This document shows, one piece after another, positions 15,088 to 23,792 of a stretch of 39,801 nucleotides of DNA. The notes under the pieces were generated by a model. That model had not been told where the DNA came from and made no database searches. It was given only the letters and a program-made list of their open reading frames with translations. The stretch is from contig JAHDWA010000077.1 of the NCBI GenBank assembly GCA_023382535.1, positions 1-39,801 on the forward strand, given 5' to 3'. The DNA comes from Anaerolineae bacterium. GTDB taxonomy: Bacteria > Chloroflexota > Anaerolineae > 4572-78 > J111. Each line of letters opens with the position of its first letter. Position 1 is the first letter of the stretch. A program made the translations under genes and the position numbers.

Positions 15088-17364
15088 ATGACGGTTGAGT
15101 ATACGATAATTGGAGCCAGCCCGGCCAGAATAGACGGCATCGAGAAAGTAACCGGAGCGGCCCGATACGCGGCGGATTTCAGCCTGCCCGGCTTGCTGTA
15201 CGGAAAAATCAAGCGCAGCCCACACGCCCACGCCTGGGTGGTCGGGATTGACACCAGCCAGGCGCTGGCCCTGGCCGGGGTCAAGGCGGTGCTGACCCTC
15301 AACGATGTCCCCCGCGTTAAACACAAGGGCGCGCCGGCCCCCCGCGCCGGCGGGCTGGTGGCCGACCAGTATATCTTTGACGAAAAGGTCCGCTACGTCG
15401 GCGATGGCGTGGCGGCGGTGGCGGCGGTCAGCGAGGAAATTGCCGAGGCTGCCCTGAACCTGATCGAGATCGAGTACGAACTGCTGCCGGCGGTGTTTGA
15501 GCCGGAAGAGGCTATGCAGCTCCATGCTCCCAAAATCCACGATACCGGCATGAACCTGGTCGGCCCGCCTTTTGTGCTGGAGCGGGGTAATATCGCCCAG
15601 GGGTTGGCCGAGGCGGATTACGTGTTTGAAGCCGTCTATGCCACCGGGCGGCCCGTGCCCTGCTACATGGAACCCAACGCCTGCGTCTGCCATTTTGACC
15701 CAAACGGCAAGCTGACCGTCTGGAGTTCAACCCAATGCGCGTTTATGGTCCGCGGCATTTTGAGCGAAGTCCTGGACATCCCCCTGACCAGGATCCGGGT
15801 GATTGTGGAACACATGGGCGGCGGCTTTGGGGCCAAGCAGGACCTCTACCAGCACGAGTTTATCTGCGCTCTGCTGGCCAAAAAGACGGGCAGGCCGGTC
15901 AAAATGGAGTACACCCGCAAGGAGACTTTTTTGGGCGGAAAGACGCGCCACCCGGTGACGGTCCAGATCAAGCATGGCGTCAAAAAAGATGGGACGCTGA
16001 CGGCCAGAGAGGTGCTTTATACGGCCAACTCCGGGGCCTATGCCTCTCATGCCCTGGGCATTACCGCGGTCGGCTGCCTGGATATTGCCTCGCTCTACCG
16101 CTGCGAGGAACATCAAAAGATCGAAGGGCGGGCGATCTACACCAATAACCCGGTGGCGGGGGCTTTTCGGGGTTTTGGGGCGGTGCAGGCCTTTTTTGCC
16201 CTCGACTGCCACATGGATGAGATGGCGCACGCCCTGGGGATAGACCCGCTTGACTTCAGGCTTAAGAATGCCGTCGGCGATGGCGACCTCAGCCCGTCGG
16301 GGCACCGGGTGCTGGGCTATGGCCTGGCGGCCTGCCTCAAGCGGGGCGCGGCGGAGGTCAACTGGTACGAAGAACGAAAAAAGACGACGGCGCAGACCGA
16401 TGCACGCATCCGGCGCGGCTGGGGCGTTGGCACCGAAATGCACAGCAGCGGGGCCTACCCGGACATCAAAGAAGTGTCCAGCGCCCTGGTGAAGCTGAAC
16501 GAAGACGGCACGGTCAACCTGCTGACCGGCATCGCCGACCTGGGCACGGGCGCGCGAACGGCCATGGCCCAGATCGCTGCCGAGGAATTGGGCCTGCCCT
16601 TTGAGGCAGTTCAGGTGGTCAGCGGCGATACCGATGCCACCCCGTTCGACATCGGCGCGTATGGCAGCCGGACGACCTATGTCGGCGGCGGTGCGGTCAA
16701 GAAGGCGGCAGCCGACCTGAAGGGGCAGTTGCTGCAACTGGCCACCGAAAAGCTGGAAGCCGCCGCCGAGGATTTGGAAATCCGGCATGGGGAAGTATTT
16801 GTCAAGGGTGTGCCGTCCAGCCGGACGACCGTCAAAGCGCTGATCCAGGGCTATGACAGCACGCCGGCCCAGACCTTTGTCGGGCGGGCCACCCACGAAG
16901 CGAAAGTGGCCTATTCCTTTGCCGCCCACTTTGCCGAGGTCGAGGTGGATACCGAGACCGGCCAGGTCCAGGTGAAGCAGGTGGTCGCCGTGCATGAAGT
17001 CGGCAAAGCGATCAATCCCATTGGGGTGGAAGGGCAGATTGAAGGCGGCATCCAGCAGGGCATCGGCCACAGTTTGACCGAAGATTATGTGATTGAGCCA
17101 AGGACAGGCCGCTCCCTTAACGCCAATTTTGTGGATTACAAAATGACGCTGTCTATGGACATGCCTCCCATCAAAACCATTATCCTGGAAGAATACCCCG
17201 ACCCAACCGCTCCCTTTGGGGCCAAAGGCGTCGGCGAAGATCCTATCATTGCTATCGGCCCGGCTATTGCCAACGCCGTGTTCGATGCCATTGGCGTCAG
17301 GATAAGAGAGTTACCCATCACCCCGGAGAAGGTGCTCAAGGCCCTGCGAGAGAAGGAAAAGTAA
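15088..17364 (+). CDS. Molybdenum hydroxylase large subunit (XdhA/CoxL-like)
   Basis: A 758-residue molybdopterin-cytosine-dinucleotide-type catalytic subunit. The Mo-cofactor signatures are GGGFGAKQ, GAFRGFG and GAYGSRTTY. The C-terminal GAKGVGE supplies the conserved catalytic Glu. The CO dehydrogenase signature AYxCSFR is absent, so it hydroxylates an organic substrate, such as an N-heterocycle, aldehyde or aromatic acyl thioester, rather than oxidising CO. The start is the ATG at 15088, with AAGGAG 5 bases upstream; a longer TTG start lacks such a site. It forms a heterotrimer with the FAD and Fe-S subunits. Confidence 0.93.
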   Translation: MTVEYTIIGASPARIDGIEKVTGAARYAADFSLPGLLYGKIKRSPHAHAWVVGIDTSQALALAGVKAVLTLNDVPRVKHKGAPAPRAGGLVADQYIFDEKVRYVGDGVAAVAAVSEEIAEAALNLIEIEYELLPAVFEPEEAMQLHAPKIHDTGMNLVGPPFVLERGNIAQGLAEADYVFEAVYATGRPVPCYMEPNACVCHFDPNGKLTVWSSTQCAFMVRGILSEVLDIPLTRIRVIVEHMGGGFGAKQDLYQHEFICALLAKKTGRPVKMEYTRKETFLGGKTRHPVTVQIKHGVKKDGTLTAREVLYTANSGAYASHALGITAVGCLDIASLYRCEEHQKIEGRAIYTNNPVAGAFRGFGAVQAFFALDCHMDEMAHALGIDPLDFRLKNAVGDGDLSPSGHRVLGYGLAACLKRGAAEVNWYEERKKTTAQTDARIRRGWGVGTEMHSSGAYPDIKEVSSALVKLNEDGTVNLLTGIADLGTGARTAMAQIAAEELGLPFEAVQVVSGDTDATPFDIGAYGSRTTYVGGGAVKKAAADLKGQLLQLATEKLEAAAEDLEIRHGEVFVKGVPSSRTTVKALIQGYDSTPAQTFVGRATHEAKVAYSFAAHFAEVEVDTETGQVQVKQVVAVHEVGKAINPIGVEGQIEGGIQQGIGHSLTEDYVIEPRTGRSLNANFVDYKMTLSMDMPPIKTIILEEYPDPTAPFGAKGVGEDPIIAIGPAIANAVFDAIGVRIRELPITPEKVLKALREKEK

Positions 17365-17386
17365 GGGATAATTGAGCATGAGTCTG

Positions 17387-17416
17387 TTGTGCAAAGTGCT
17401 ACTTTCATAATAAAAT
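17387..17416 (+). promoter_or_regulatory. Possible promoter for the transporter genes
   Basis: TTGTGC (17387-17392), an 18-base spacer and TAAAAT (17411-17416). The -10 matches 5 of 6 positions and the -35 only 3. It would allow separate transcription of the BMP transporter. Confidence 0.25.
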
Positions 17417-17433
17417 AACCAACGCTCTCAGAA

Positions 17434-17503
17434 AGGAGGTATGATATCCCAACCGCCCAATCCAAAGAATCACTATTTGCAAGAGACGCTTGCCAAACTC
17501 TAA
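17434..17503 (+). other. Perfect Shine-Dalgarno with a 20-codon mini-ORF
   Basis: AGGAGG (17434-17439) is followed after one base by ATG and a 20-codon reading frame ending in TAA at 17503. The spacing is too short for normal initiation, so it may be a decayed gene start, a leader peptide or an anti-SD-binding pause site. The rest of the 214-base gap shows nothing else clear. Confidence 0.25.
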
Positions 17504-17578
17504 TACCAGCTATTCAAACTCTTAAAGCAAAGTTACTCCCAAACGTTTTAATTATCCGATCGTAGGAGAAGATGCGCT

Positions 17579-18607
17579 ATGAAAACTAAAAATTTACTTG
17601 GGCTACTGTCTGTTTTTGTTAGCCTGCTCCTCTTGGCTGCCTGTGGCGGGGCGCAACCGGCCGCCCAACCGGCTGAACAACCCGCCGAAAAACCGGCGGA
17701 GAGCAGCTTCAAGGCAGGGTTATTGAGTCCGGGTTCGGTCAATGACCAGGGTTGGAACTCTATCGCCTACAACGCTCTCAAGACCATCGAGAAGGATCTG
17801 GGGGCGGAGATCAGCTACGTCGAACTAGAGCAAGACCCGGCCAGCTTTGAGAAGGCTTTCCGTGACTACGCCGATCAGGGCTACCAATTTGTGCTGGGCC
17901 ACGGCTTTGAATTCCAGGACGCGGCCCTAACCGTAAGCAAGGATTATCCCAATTCCTACTTCTTTATTTCCAGCAGCCGGGTGCATGAAGGCAACGTGAC
18001 CGGCCTCAACACCGACTCCAGCCAGCCGTTCTACCTGATGGGCGTCATCGCCGCCAAGATGGGCAAGAAAGCCGGGCTGGTCGGCGGTTTGGAGATTCCA
18101 CCCATCAAGGAGGCGTTCGAGGGTTTTATCAACGGCGCGCATTCGGTGAACCCCGATTTCCCGGTCAGCGTGACCTATATTGGCAGCTTTACCGACGCGG
18201 CCGCGGCCAAGGAAGCCGCGCTGGCCATGATCAAGGATGGGGCGGACGTGGTCGTGCCCGATGCCGATGTAGCGGGTCTGGGCGTGTTCCAGGCCATCAG
18301 TGAGTCCGGCGGCAATATTCTGACCTTTGGCGCGTTTGGCGACTACAGCGACAAAGCGCCCAATGTGCTGGCTAACTACTTCGCTTACTATGGCAACGGC
18401 GTGGTACGCATTGCCAAGGAGGTGAAGGAAGGTACCTTCAAGCCCGGCCAGAACATTGATTTTGGCTTGAAAGATAAAGATGTGATGTGGCTTGAATACA
18501 ATGAGAAGGCCGCCACGTCTGTCCCCGCAGACGTCCGCAAACTGGTGGACGAAGCCACCCAGAAGATCATCAGCGGCGAAATTAATACAATGGCTGAAGT
18601 GAAGTAA
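17579..18607 (+). CDS. BMP-family ABC transporter substrate-binding lipoprotein
   Basis: A 342-residue periplasmic-type binding lipoprotein. The signal peptide ends in the lipobox LAAC with Cys22 as the lipidated residue, then a Pro/Ala/Gln-rich linker (to about 42). The Bmp/PnrA-like domain begins at FKAGLLSPGSVNDQGWN. Further hallmarks are DYADQGYQFVLGHGFEF and the loop with INGAHSVNPDFPVSVTYIGSF. Relatives bind nucleosides, nucleobases or related heterocycles, and the gene is followed by the matching permeases and ATPase. GTAGGAGAAG precedes the ATG. It probably imports the substrate of this cluster. Confidence 0.92.
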   Translation: MKTKNLLGLLSVFVSLLLLAACGGAQPAAQPAEQPAEKPAESSFKAGLLSPGSVNDQGWNSIAYNALKTIEKDLGAEISYVELEQDPASFEKAFRDYADQGYQFVLGHGFEFQDAALTVSKDYPNSYFFISSSRVHEGNVTGLNTDSSQPFYLMGVIAAKMGKKAGLVGGLEIPPIKEAFEGFINGAHSVNPDFPVSVTYIGSFTDAAAAKEAALAMIKDGADVVVPDADVAGLGVFQAISESGGNILTFGAFGDYSDKAPNVLANYFAYYGNGVVRIAKEVKEGTFKPGQNIDFGLKDKDVMWLEYNEKAATSVPADVRKLVDEATQKIISGEINTMAEVK

Positions 18608-18665
18608 GTAATATTCCCAAGCAATCTCGTTCCCGAACCAAATCTGAGAACAGGATTGTGAATTT

Positions 18666-18715
18666 GTCTTGCGTGTTGCGTCTTCCATTCCTTGGGCAAG
18701 CGCAATACGCAAGAC
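18666..18715. repeat. Short inverted repeat GTCTTGCGTRTTGCG
   Basis: GTCTTGCGTGTTGCGTC (18666-18682) is the near-perfect complement of GCGCAATACGCAAGAC (18700-18715). It lies between the binding-protein gene and the first permease gene and resembles an interspersed repeat. Confidence 0.65.
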
Positions 18716-18740
18716 CTGGTGCAGTCGGAGAAGTCAGCCT

Positions 18741-19823
18741 ATGGCAGCCTTGTCTCGCAACCTGGTTTTGACCAAAAACCCACGTGTCCGGCGTTTGCTG
18801 CGAAGCGGGTTTCGCGCTGTTGTGATCCCGCTGGCGGCCCTGGGTATGGCCTTGCTGGTCAGCGGGATTATCCTCCTGCTGGCCGGTTTTAATCCGCTGA
18901 CCGCCTACCAGGTTATCTGGCGGGGTGCTTTTGGCGACCTGCGCGCCGTGAGTGAAGTCCTGCTTAAAGCTACCCCGCTGATTCTGATTGCCAGCGGCCT
19001 GGCCGTAGCTTTCCGGTGCAGCATCTGGAATATCGGCGCAGAGGGGCAGTTTTATGCCGGGGCTGTGGCCTGCGGGTTTGTGGGCATCTACCTGGGTTTT
19101 CTGCCGGCCTTTATCTTAACGCCGCTGGTGCTGCTGGCCGGGATCGCCGGTGGAGGGCTGTGGGGCATGCTGGCGGGCTATCTGCGCGTGCGCTTTGGGG
19201 CCAGTGAGATTGTGACGACGATCATGCTCAATTATGTCGCCATTATCAGCACCAGCTACCTGGTGACGGGGCCAATGCAGGAGGCCGGCGCCGAGTACCC
19301 GCAAACAGCCCGCCTGGCCGAAGCCGCCGCATTATGGCGGATCATGCCGCCGACCCGCCTGCATTTTGGCTTTGTGCTGGCCCTGATTGTCGCTTTTATT
19401 CTTTATCTCCTCATCTTCAGAACCAGCGCCGGTTATGGCATCCGCGCGGTCGGGATCAGTCCCGACGCGGCCCGTTATGCTGGCATCAGCGTCAACCGGA
19501 ATATCCTGCTGGCGATGGCAATCAGCGGGGGTGCGGCGGGTCTGGCCGGGGCTGTAGAGATTACGGCGATCACCCGCCGGCTCTTCCAGCTTATCTCACC
19601 CGGTTATGGTTTCGAGGGGATTGCGGTAGCGCTGCTGGCCAATAATCACCCGCTGGGGGTGATTTTCTCGGCCATTCTGTTCGGCGCGCTGCGTTCCGGC
19701 TCTGAGGTGATGCAAATCGCGGCCAAAGTACCGTCGGTGCTGGTATTTGCCATGCAGGGGCTGGTCATCCTGTCGGTGGTTGGCTTTGGCGTTTACCGCA
19801 TGAGGACAGTCAAGGAGGAATGA
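18741..19823 (+). CDS. ABC transporter permease, BMP-type (YufP-like)
   Basis: A 360-residue integral membrane permease of the BPD_transp_2 family, with about eight to ten hydrophobic helices and the EAA-like region around TSAGYGIRAVGISPDAARYAG. It forms a heterodimeric channel with the next gene's product. The ATG at 18741 is chosen because GGAGAAG lies about 8 bases upstream and the N-terminus then resembles the family. The upstream in-frame extension to 18669 runs through the inverted repeat and is not needed. It ends 4 bases before the second permease, so the two are coupled. Confidence 0.9.
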   Translation: MAALSRNLVLTKNPRVRRLLRSGFRAVVIPLAALGMALLVSGIILLLAGFNPLTAYQVIWRGAFGDLRAVSEVLLKATPLILIASGLAVAFRCSIWNIGAEGQFYAGAVACGFVGIYLGFLPAFILTPLVLLAGIAGGGLWGMLAGYLRVRFGASEIVTTIMLNYVAIISTSYLVTGPMQEAGAEYPQTARLAEAAALWRIMPPTRLHFGFVLALIVAFILYLLIFRTSAGYGIRAVGISPDAARYAGISVNRNILLAMAISGGAAGLAGAVEITAITRRLFQLISPGYGFEGIAVALLANNHPLGVIFSAILFGALRSGSEVMQIAAKVPSVLVFAMQGLVILSVVGFGVYRMRTVKEE

Positions 19824-19827
19824 GCTG

Positions 19828-20757
19828 ATGGATGTTGCGTTTTTAACCACCGCGCTGGCCGCCCTGCTGGCCGCCACCTGGCGCATGGCGACTCCCCTCA
19901 TTTACGCAGCCACCGGCGAGATGTTTATGGAACGCTCAGGTGTGCTCAACATCGGGCTGGAAGGGATTATGCTGGCGGGCGCGCTGACCGCATTTGCAGC
20001 GGTGTTATATACCGGCAGCCTATTAACCGGCCTGCTGGCCGCCATCTTCATCGGGATAATCTGCGGTCTGTTGTTCGCCCTTTTTACCGTGACCATCAGG
20101 GCCAACCAGATTGTGGTGGGCGCTGCCTTCAACCTGCTGGGGCTGGGTTTCACCGGCTTCATTTACCGGGGTATGTTCGTGGGTACCCCGCAGGGCGTGC
20201 AAACCTTTGTCCCGCTCACCATTCCCGGTCTGAGCGACCTGCCCTTTATCGGCGAGGTCCTCTTCAGCCACAATCTGATGGTTTACGGCACCCTCGTGTT
20301 GACCCTGCTGGCTTCTTTTGTACTGTACAAAACGGCGTTCGGCCTGGCAATTCGCTCGGTAGGTGAACATCCCAAAGCAGCAGATACGGTCGGAATCAAT
20401 GTCAGCCAAATTCGTTATGCCAGCATCATCATTGGCTCCGCGCTGACCGCCCTGGGCGGCGCGTTCCTCACCATAGCCCAGACCAACCAGTTTATCGAAG
20501 GTATTGTCTCCGGGCGCGGTTTCATCGCCCTGGCCGTCGTCGTCTTCGGGCGCTGGACGCCCAAGGGGGTGCTGGGCGCGTCTCTGCTCTTTGGCGCGTT
20601 TTACGCCCTACAACTGCGCTTACAAGCCCTGCCCGAACTGGGCATTCCCTACCAGGCCTTTCAAGTTTTGCCCTACGTAGCCACGATAGTCGCCCTGGTC
20701 AGCCTTGGCCATCGCACTGCTGCGCCCAAGGCCCTGGCCGTGCCCTACGATAAATAG
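19828..20757 (+). CDS. ABC transporter permease, BMP-type (YufQ-like)
   Basis: A 309-residue permease with about eight hydrophobic helices, the partner of the preceding gene. Family landmarks are ATGEMFMERSGVLNIGLEG near the N-terminus and the cytoplasmic loop AIRSVGEHPKAADTVGI, which contacts the ATPase. GRGFIALAVVVFGRW near the C-terminus is also typical. An AAGGAGG precedes the ATG. With the binding protein, the other permease and the ATPase it completes a nucleoside/nucleobase-type importer. Confidence 0.93.
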   Translation: MDVAFLTTALAALLAATWRMATPLIYAATGEMFMERSGVLNIGLEGIMLAGALTAFAAVLYTGSLLTGLLAAIFIGIICGLLFALFTVTIRANQIVVGAAFNLLGLGFTGFIYRGMFVGTPQGVQTFVPLTIPGLSDLPFIGEVLFSHNLMVYGTLVLTLLASFVLYKTAFGLAIRSVGEHPKAADTVGINVSQIRYASIIIGSALTALGGAFLTIAQTNQFIEGIVSGRGFIALAVVVFGRWTPKGVLGASLLFGAFYALQLRLQALPELGIPYQAFQVLPYVATIVALVSLGHRTAAPKALAVPYDK

Positions 20758-20807
20758 GCTAAGGCTGAGGCTAAGGCTAAGCATAATCTCTCGCCTCAGC
20801 CTTAGCC
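20757..20807. repeat. Inverted repeat GGCTAAGGCTGAGGC
   Basis: Perfect 15-base arms at 20757-20771 and 20793-20807, with internal 6-base GGCTAA/GGCTGA tandem units. It lies between the second permease and the ATPase gene and overlaps the permease stop region. Confidence 0.75.
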
Positions 20808-20826
20808 TTCTCCACCGAGGATGAGC

Positions 20827-22350
20827 ATGAGCGAACCTTTACTACGCATGGAGAATATTGTCAAAACCTTCCCCGGCGTCAAGGCCAACCGGGGCATCAC
20901 CCTGGAAGTTCGCCGGGGCGAGATCCACTGCCTGCTGGGTGAAAACGGCGCCGGCAAATCGGTGCTGATGGGCCAGTTATACGGCCTGCTCCAGCCTGAC
21001 TCCGGGCAAATCTATTACCAGGGCCAGCCTTTGCGGCTCCGCTCGCCTAACGACGCGATTCGCCACCGGATCGGCATGGTCCATCAGCATTTCATGCTGG
21101 TTCCCACTCTCAGCGTGGTGGAGAACATGATCCTGGGCCAGCACCGTCCCTGGAAGGTCCTGCGCGAGATGAGCAGCGTGAGCGAACGTATCCGCGCTTT
21201 GGGCCGGGAATTTGGGCTGGAAGTCAACCCGGAGGCGCTGATCAGCGAGTTATCGGTGGGTGAGCAGCAGCGGGTCGAAATCTTGAAGGCGCTGTATCAC
21301 GGCGTGGATTTGCTCATCCTCGACGAGCCAACAGCGGTGCTGACCCCGCAGGAAACGACCCAACTGCTCACCCTGCTGCGGAGTCTGGCCGACAAAGGGC
21401 TGACGATTATCTTTATCACCCACAAACTGGAAGAGGTGATGATGGTCAGCGACCGGGTAACTGTGCTGCGGGACGGCAAAGAGGTGGCCACGCTCAACAC
21501 CGCCGAGACCAACCCGCGCGAGTTGGCCCGGCTCATGGTCGGGCGTGAGGTATTAATGGAATTTGCCCGCCACCCGGTGCAGCCCGGCGAGGTGGTGCTT
21601 GCGGTGCGCCATCTGGTGGTGAACAATGAGCGCGGTCTGCCCGCCGTCAATGATGTTTCGTTCGAGGTGCGGGAGCGGGAAATCGTAGGGATTGCCGGCG
21701 TCTCCGGGAACGGGCAGAGCGAGTTAGCTTTGGCCCTGGCCGGCCTGGCGCCAATCACAGGCGGGGAAATCCGTCTGGGCGGGCATATGGCGCACAATCT
21801 GTCACCGCGCCGCTTGAGCCAATTGGGACTGACCCACATTCCTGAAGACCGGCACCGCATGGGCGTCATCCTGCCCTTTTCCGTCGCCGAAAATCTTATC
21901 CTGCACGAGTACGACTGCGCCCCCTATGCCCGGCGCGGCTTCCTGGCCTTCCGGCGTATCGAGGACCACGCCTGGGAATTGGTCAAGAAGTTTGCCATCC
22001 GGGCAGCGGATGTAAGCGATGAAATCGGCCATCTCTCCGGGGGCAACCAGCAAAAGGTCGTCGTCGCTCGCGAGCTCCACCGCGACCCGCGCCTGCTGTT
22101 GGTCAACCAGCCCACCCGCGGCATAGACGTGGGCGCGACCGAGTTTGTGCTGCAGCAAATTTTATCACATAAAGAATCGGGCGCAGCAGTCCTGTTGCTT
22201 TCTACCGAGTTGGAAGAACTTTTGGCCCTGAGCGACCGGATTCTGGTGATGTATGAAGGCCACCTCATGGGCGAGGTTCCCGCCCGGCGCGAATTCGTTG
22301 AAGAAATCGGGCTGCTGATGGCCGGCAAAAAAGTGGTCAGTGAACAGTAG
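20827..22350 (+). CDS. ABC transporter ATPase, double-domain BMP/sugar type (YufO-like)
   Basis: A 507-residue ATPase with two nucleotide-binding domains in one chain. Domain 1 has Walker A GENGAGKS, signature LSVGEQQRVEI and Walker B LLILDEPTAVL. Domain 2 has a degenerate Walker A (GVSGNGQSEL) and signature LSGGNQQKVVVAREL, the usual asymmetric arrangement in this group. GAGG lies directly against the ATG at 20821, so the second ATG at 20827 is the better start. It powers import through the two permeases upstream. Confidence 0.93.
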   Translation: MSEPLLRMENIVKTFPGVKANRGITLEVRRGEIHCLLGENGAGKSVLMGQLYGLLQPDSGQIYYQGQPLRLRSPNDAIRHRIGMVHQHFMLVPTLSVVENMILGQHRPWKVLREMSSVSERIRALGREFGLEVNPEALISELSVGEQQRVEILKALYHGVDLLILDEPTAVLTPQETTQLLTLLRSLADKGLTIIFITHKLEEVMMVSDRVTVLRDGKEVATLNTAETNPRELARLMVGREVLMEFARHPVQPGEVVLAVRHLVVNNERGLPAVNDVSFEVREREIVGIAGVSGNGQSELALALAGLAPITGGEIRLGGHMAHNLSPRRLSQLGLTHIPEDRHRMGVILPFSVAENLILHEYDCAPYARRGFLAFRRIEDHAWELVKKFAIRAADVSDEIGHLSGGNQQKVVVARELHRDPRLLLVNQPTRGIDVGATEFVLQQILSHKESGAAVLLLSTELEELLALSDRILVMYEGHLMGEVPARREFVEEIGLLMAGKKVVSEQ

Positions 22351-22374
22351 AATAATAGACTGCTGACTGTTCAC
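22340..22374. repeat. Short inverted repeat GTGAACAGT/ACTGTTCAC
   Basis: Nine-base perfect arms at 22340-22348 and 22366-22374, overlapping the end of the ATPase gene including its stop. Degenerate further copies (CACTGTTTAC) follow to about 22388. Confidence 0.6.
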
Positions 22375-22404
22375 CAATCACTGTTTACTATTTGGGGAGA
22401 TTGC

Positions 22405-23760
22405 ATGACTTCTTTAAGAACTTTTCTGGCTTCCTTGCCCGAGGACGAAATCCTGCGCCTCAAAGAGCCGTTGGACCTGGATTATATTCCCACGGCCCTG
22501 GTGCTGGAGCTTGAACGCCGTAAAAAATTCCCGGTCATCTCGATTGAACAGCCCGCCGGGTTTGACATTCCCGTAGTCGCCAACATTTTCGCCGATCGCG
22601 GCCGCATTGCCCGTATTGCCGGTGCGGCCTCATCCGCCGATTTCAACGACGCCTGGCTGCGGGCCGAATCAAATCCAATTCCCCCCCAAATTATTGATAC
22701 GGGGCCGGTGCAAGAGATCGTGATTACCGGCGACGAGATGGACGTGGGCGCTCTGCCCATCTGCCGCCATTTTGAACAGGACGCCGGGCGCTATATCGGT
22801 TCTGGTATCTTGGTGTGCAAAGACCCGGATACGGGCGTGCGCAACCTGAGCTACCAGCGGCTGCAAATGAAGAGCCGCAACCGCTTTGGGGCCAGCCTGC
22901 ACTCGCGCGGCCACATCTGGGATCATCTGTTGCGCTGCGAGGCCCATGGGCAGAATCTCGAAGTGGCAGTGGTGCTGGGCGCGCATCCGGCAGTCCACAT
23001 TGCGGCGGCGGCCAAGGTGGCGATGGAAGTGGACGAGTTTGAAATTGCCGGGGCGATGCTCAACGAGCCGGTGGAACTGGTCAAGTGCAAAACGATTGAC
23101 GTCGAGGTGCCGGCCAATGCCGAAATTGTACTGGAAGGCGAAATTCTGGCCGGGACTCACGAAGATGAAGGACCATTCGGCGAGTATACCGGCTACTCGA
23201 CCTATCGCTCTACGCGCAATGTCTTTGTGGTCAAGGCGATTACCCGCCGGGCCAGACCCATCTTTCTGGATATCATTCCTGGTTACTCCAGCGAACACCT
23301 GCTGCTGGGGCGGGTGGCCAAAGAAGCCCACGTTTTCCACCGCTTAAAAGAGGTCGTGCCCGGCGTCAAGGCCCTCAACTATCCCAAATCCGGCACTCAC
23401 TTTCATGCTTACGTTGCGCTGGACAAGACGGCTGAAGGCCAGGCCCGCCATGCCCTGATGCTGCTTTTTGGCCTCGATTCTTACGTTAAACTGGCCGTGG
23501 CGGTAGACGACGATATTGACATCTACAATGAAGAAGAGGTGCTGTGGGCCATTGCCACCCGTTTTCAGGCCGATACCGATCTATTTGTGGTGCCCAAGGT
23601 TTTTTGCAACCGGCTCGATCCTTCCTCGGTCAACGGCATGTCGGCTAAACTGGGGATTGACGCGACCGCACCGTTGGAGAATTGGGAGGTCGAACGGACC
23701 TCTCACCCGGCTGCGGTGCTTGAGGCCGCCTCGGAAATTATGAAGCGGTTGAATCTTTAA
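22405..23760 (+). CDS. UbiD-family prenyl-FMN decarboxylase
   Basis: A 451-residue enzyme of the UbiD family, which uses prenylated FMN to (de)carboxylate aromatic, heteroaromatic or alpha,beta-unsaturated acids. The central beta-barrel shows the prFMN/Mn region (NLSYQRLQMKSRNRFG, 147-162) and the catalytic acidic block DEGPFGEYTGY (254-264), followed by PGYSSEHLLLG. Length is close to family norms. GGGGAG precedes the ATG. UbiX, which makes the cofactor, is not in the window and must be supplied elsewhere. As the last gene of the cluster it probably removes a carboxyl group from the imported or hydroxylated substrate; the substrate is unknown. Confidence 0.9.
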   Translation: MTSLRTFLASLPEDEILRLKEPLDLDYIPTALVLELERRKKFPVISIEQPAGFDIPVVANIFADRGRIARIAGAASSADFNDAWLRAESNPIPPQIIDTGPVQEIVITGDEMDVGALPICRHFEQDAGRYIGSGILVCKDPDTGVRNLSYQRLQMKSRNRFGASLHSRGHIWDHLLRCEAHGQNLEVAVVLGAHPAVHIAAAAKVAMEVDEFEIAGAMLNEPVELVKCKTIDVEVPANAEIVLEGEILAGTHEDEGPFGEYTGYSTYRSTRNVFVVKAITRRARPIFLDIIPGYSSEHLLLGRVAKEAHVFHRLKEVVPGVKALNYPKSGTHFHAYVALDKTAEGQARHALMLLFGLDSYVKLAVAVDDDIDIYNEEEVLWAIATRFQADTDLFVVPKVFCNRLDPSSVNGMSAKLGIDATAPLENWEVERTSHPAAVLEAASEIMKRLNL

Positions 23761-23792
23761 CACTTGTGGCTGATAGAAAAAAGGGGGTAGAT

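Noticed and set aside
15727..17070. Long leftward open frame (447 codons) antisense to the molybdenum hydroxylase large subunit
   Set aside because: It is a by-product of GC-rich codon use in the opposite strand. The sense protein has complete family motifs, and the antisense frame has none.
15088..17364. Identification as CO dehydrogenase (CoxL form I)
   Set aside because: The AYxCSFR active-site loop is absent; the sequence reads GAFRGFG as in other molybdenum hydroxylases.
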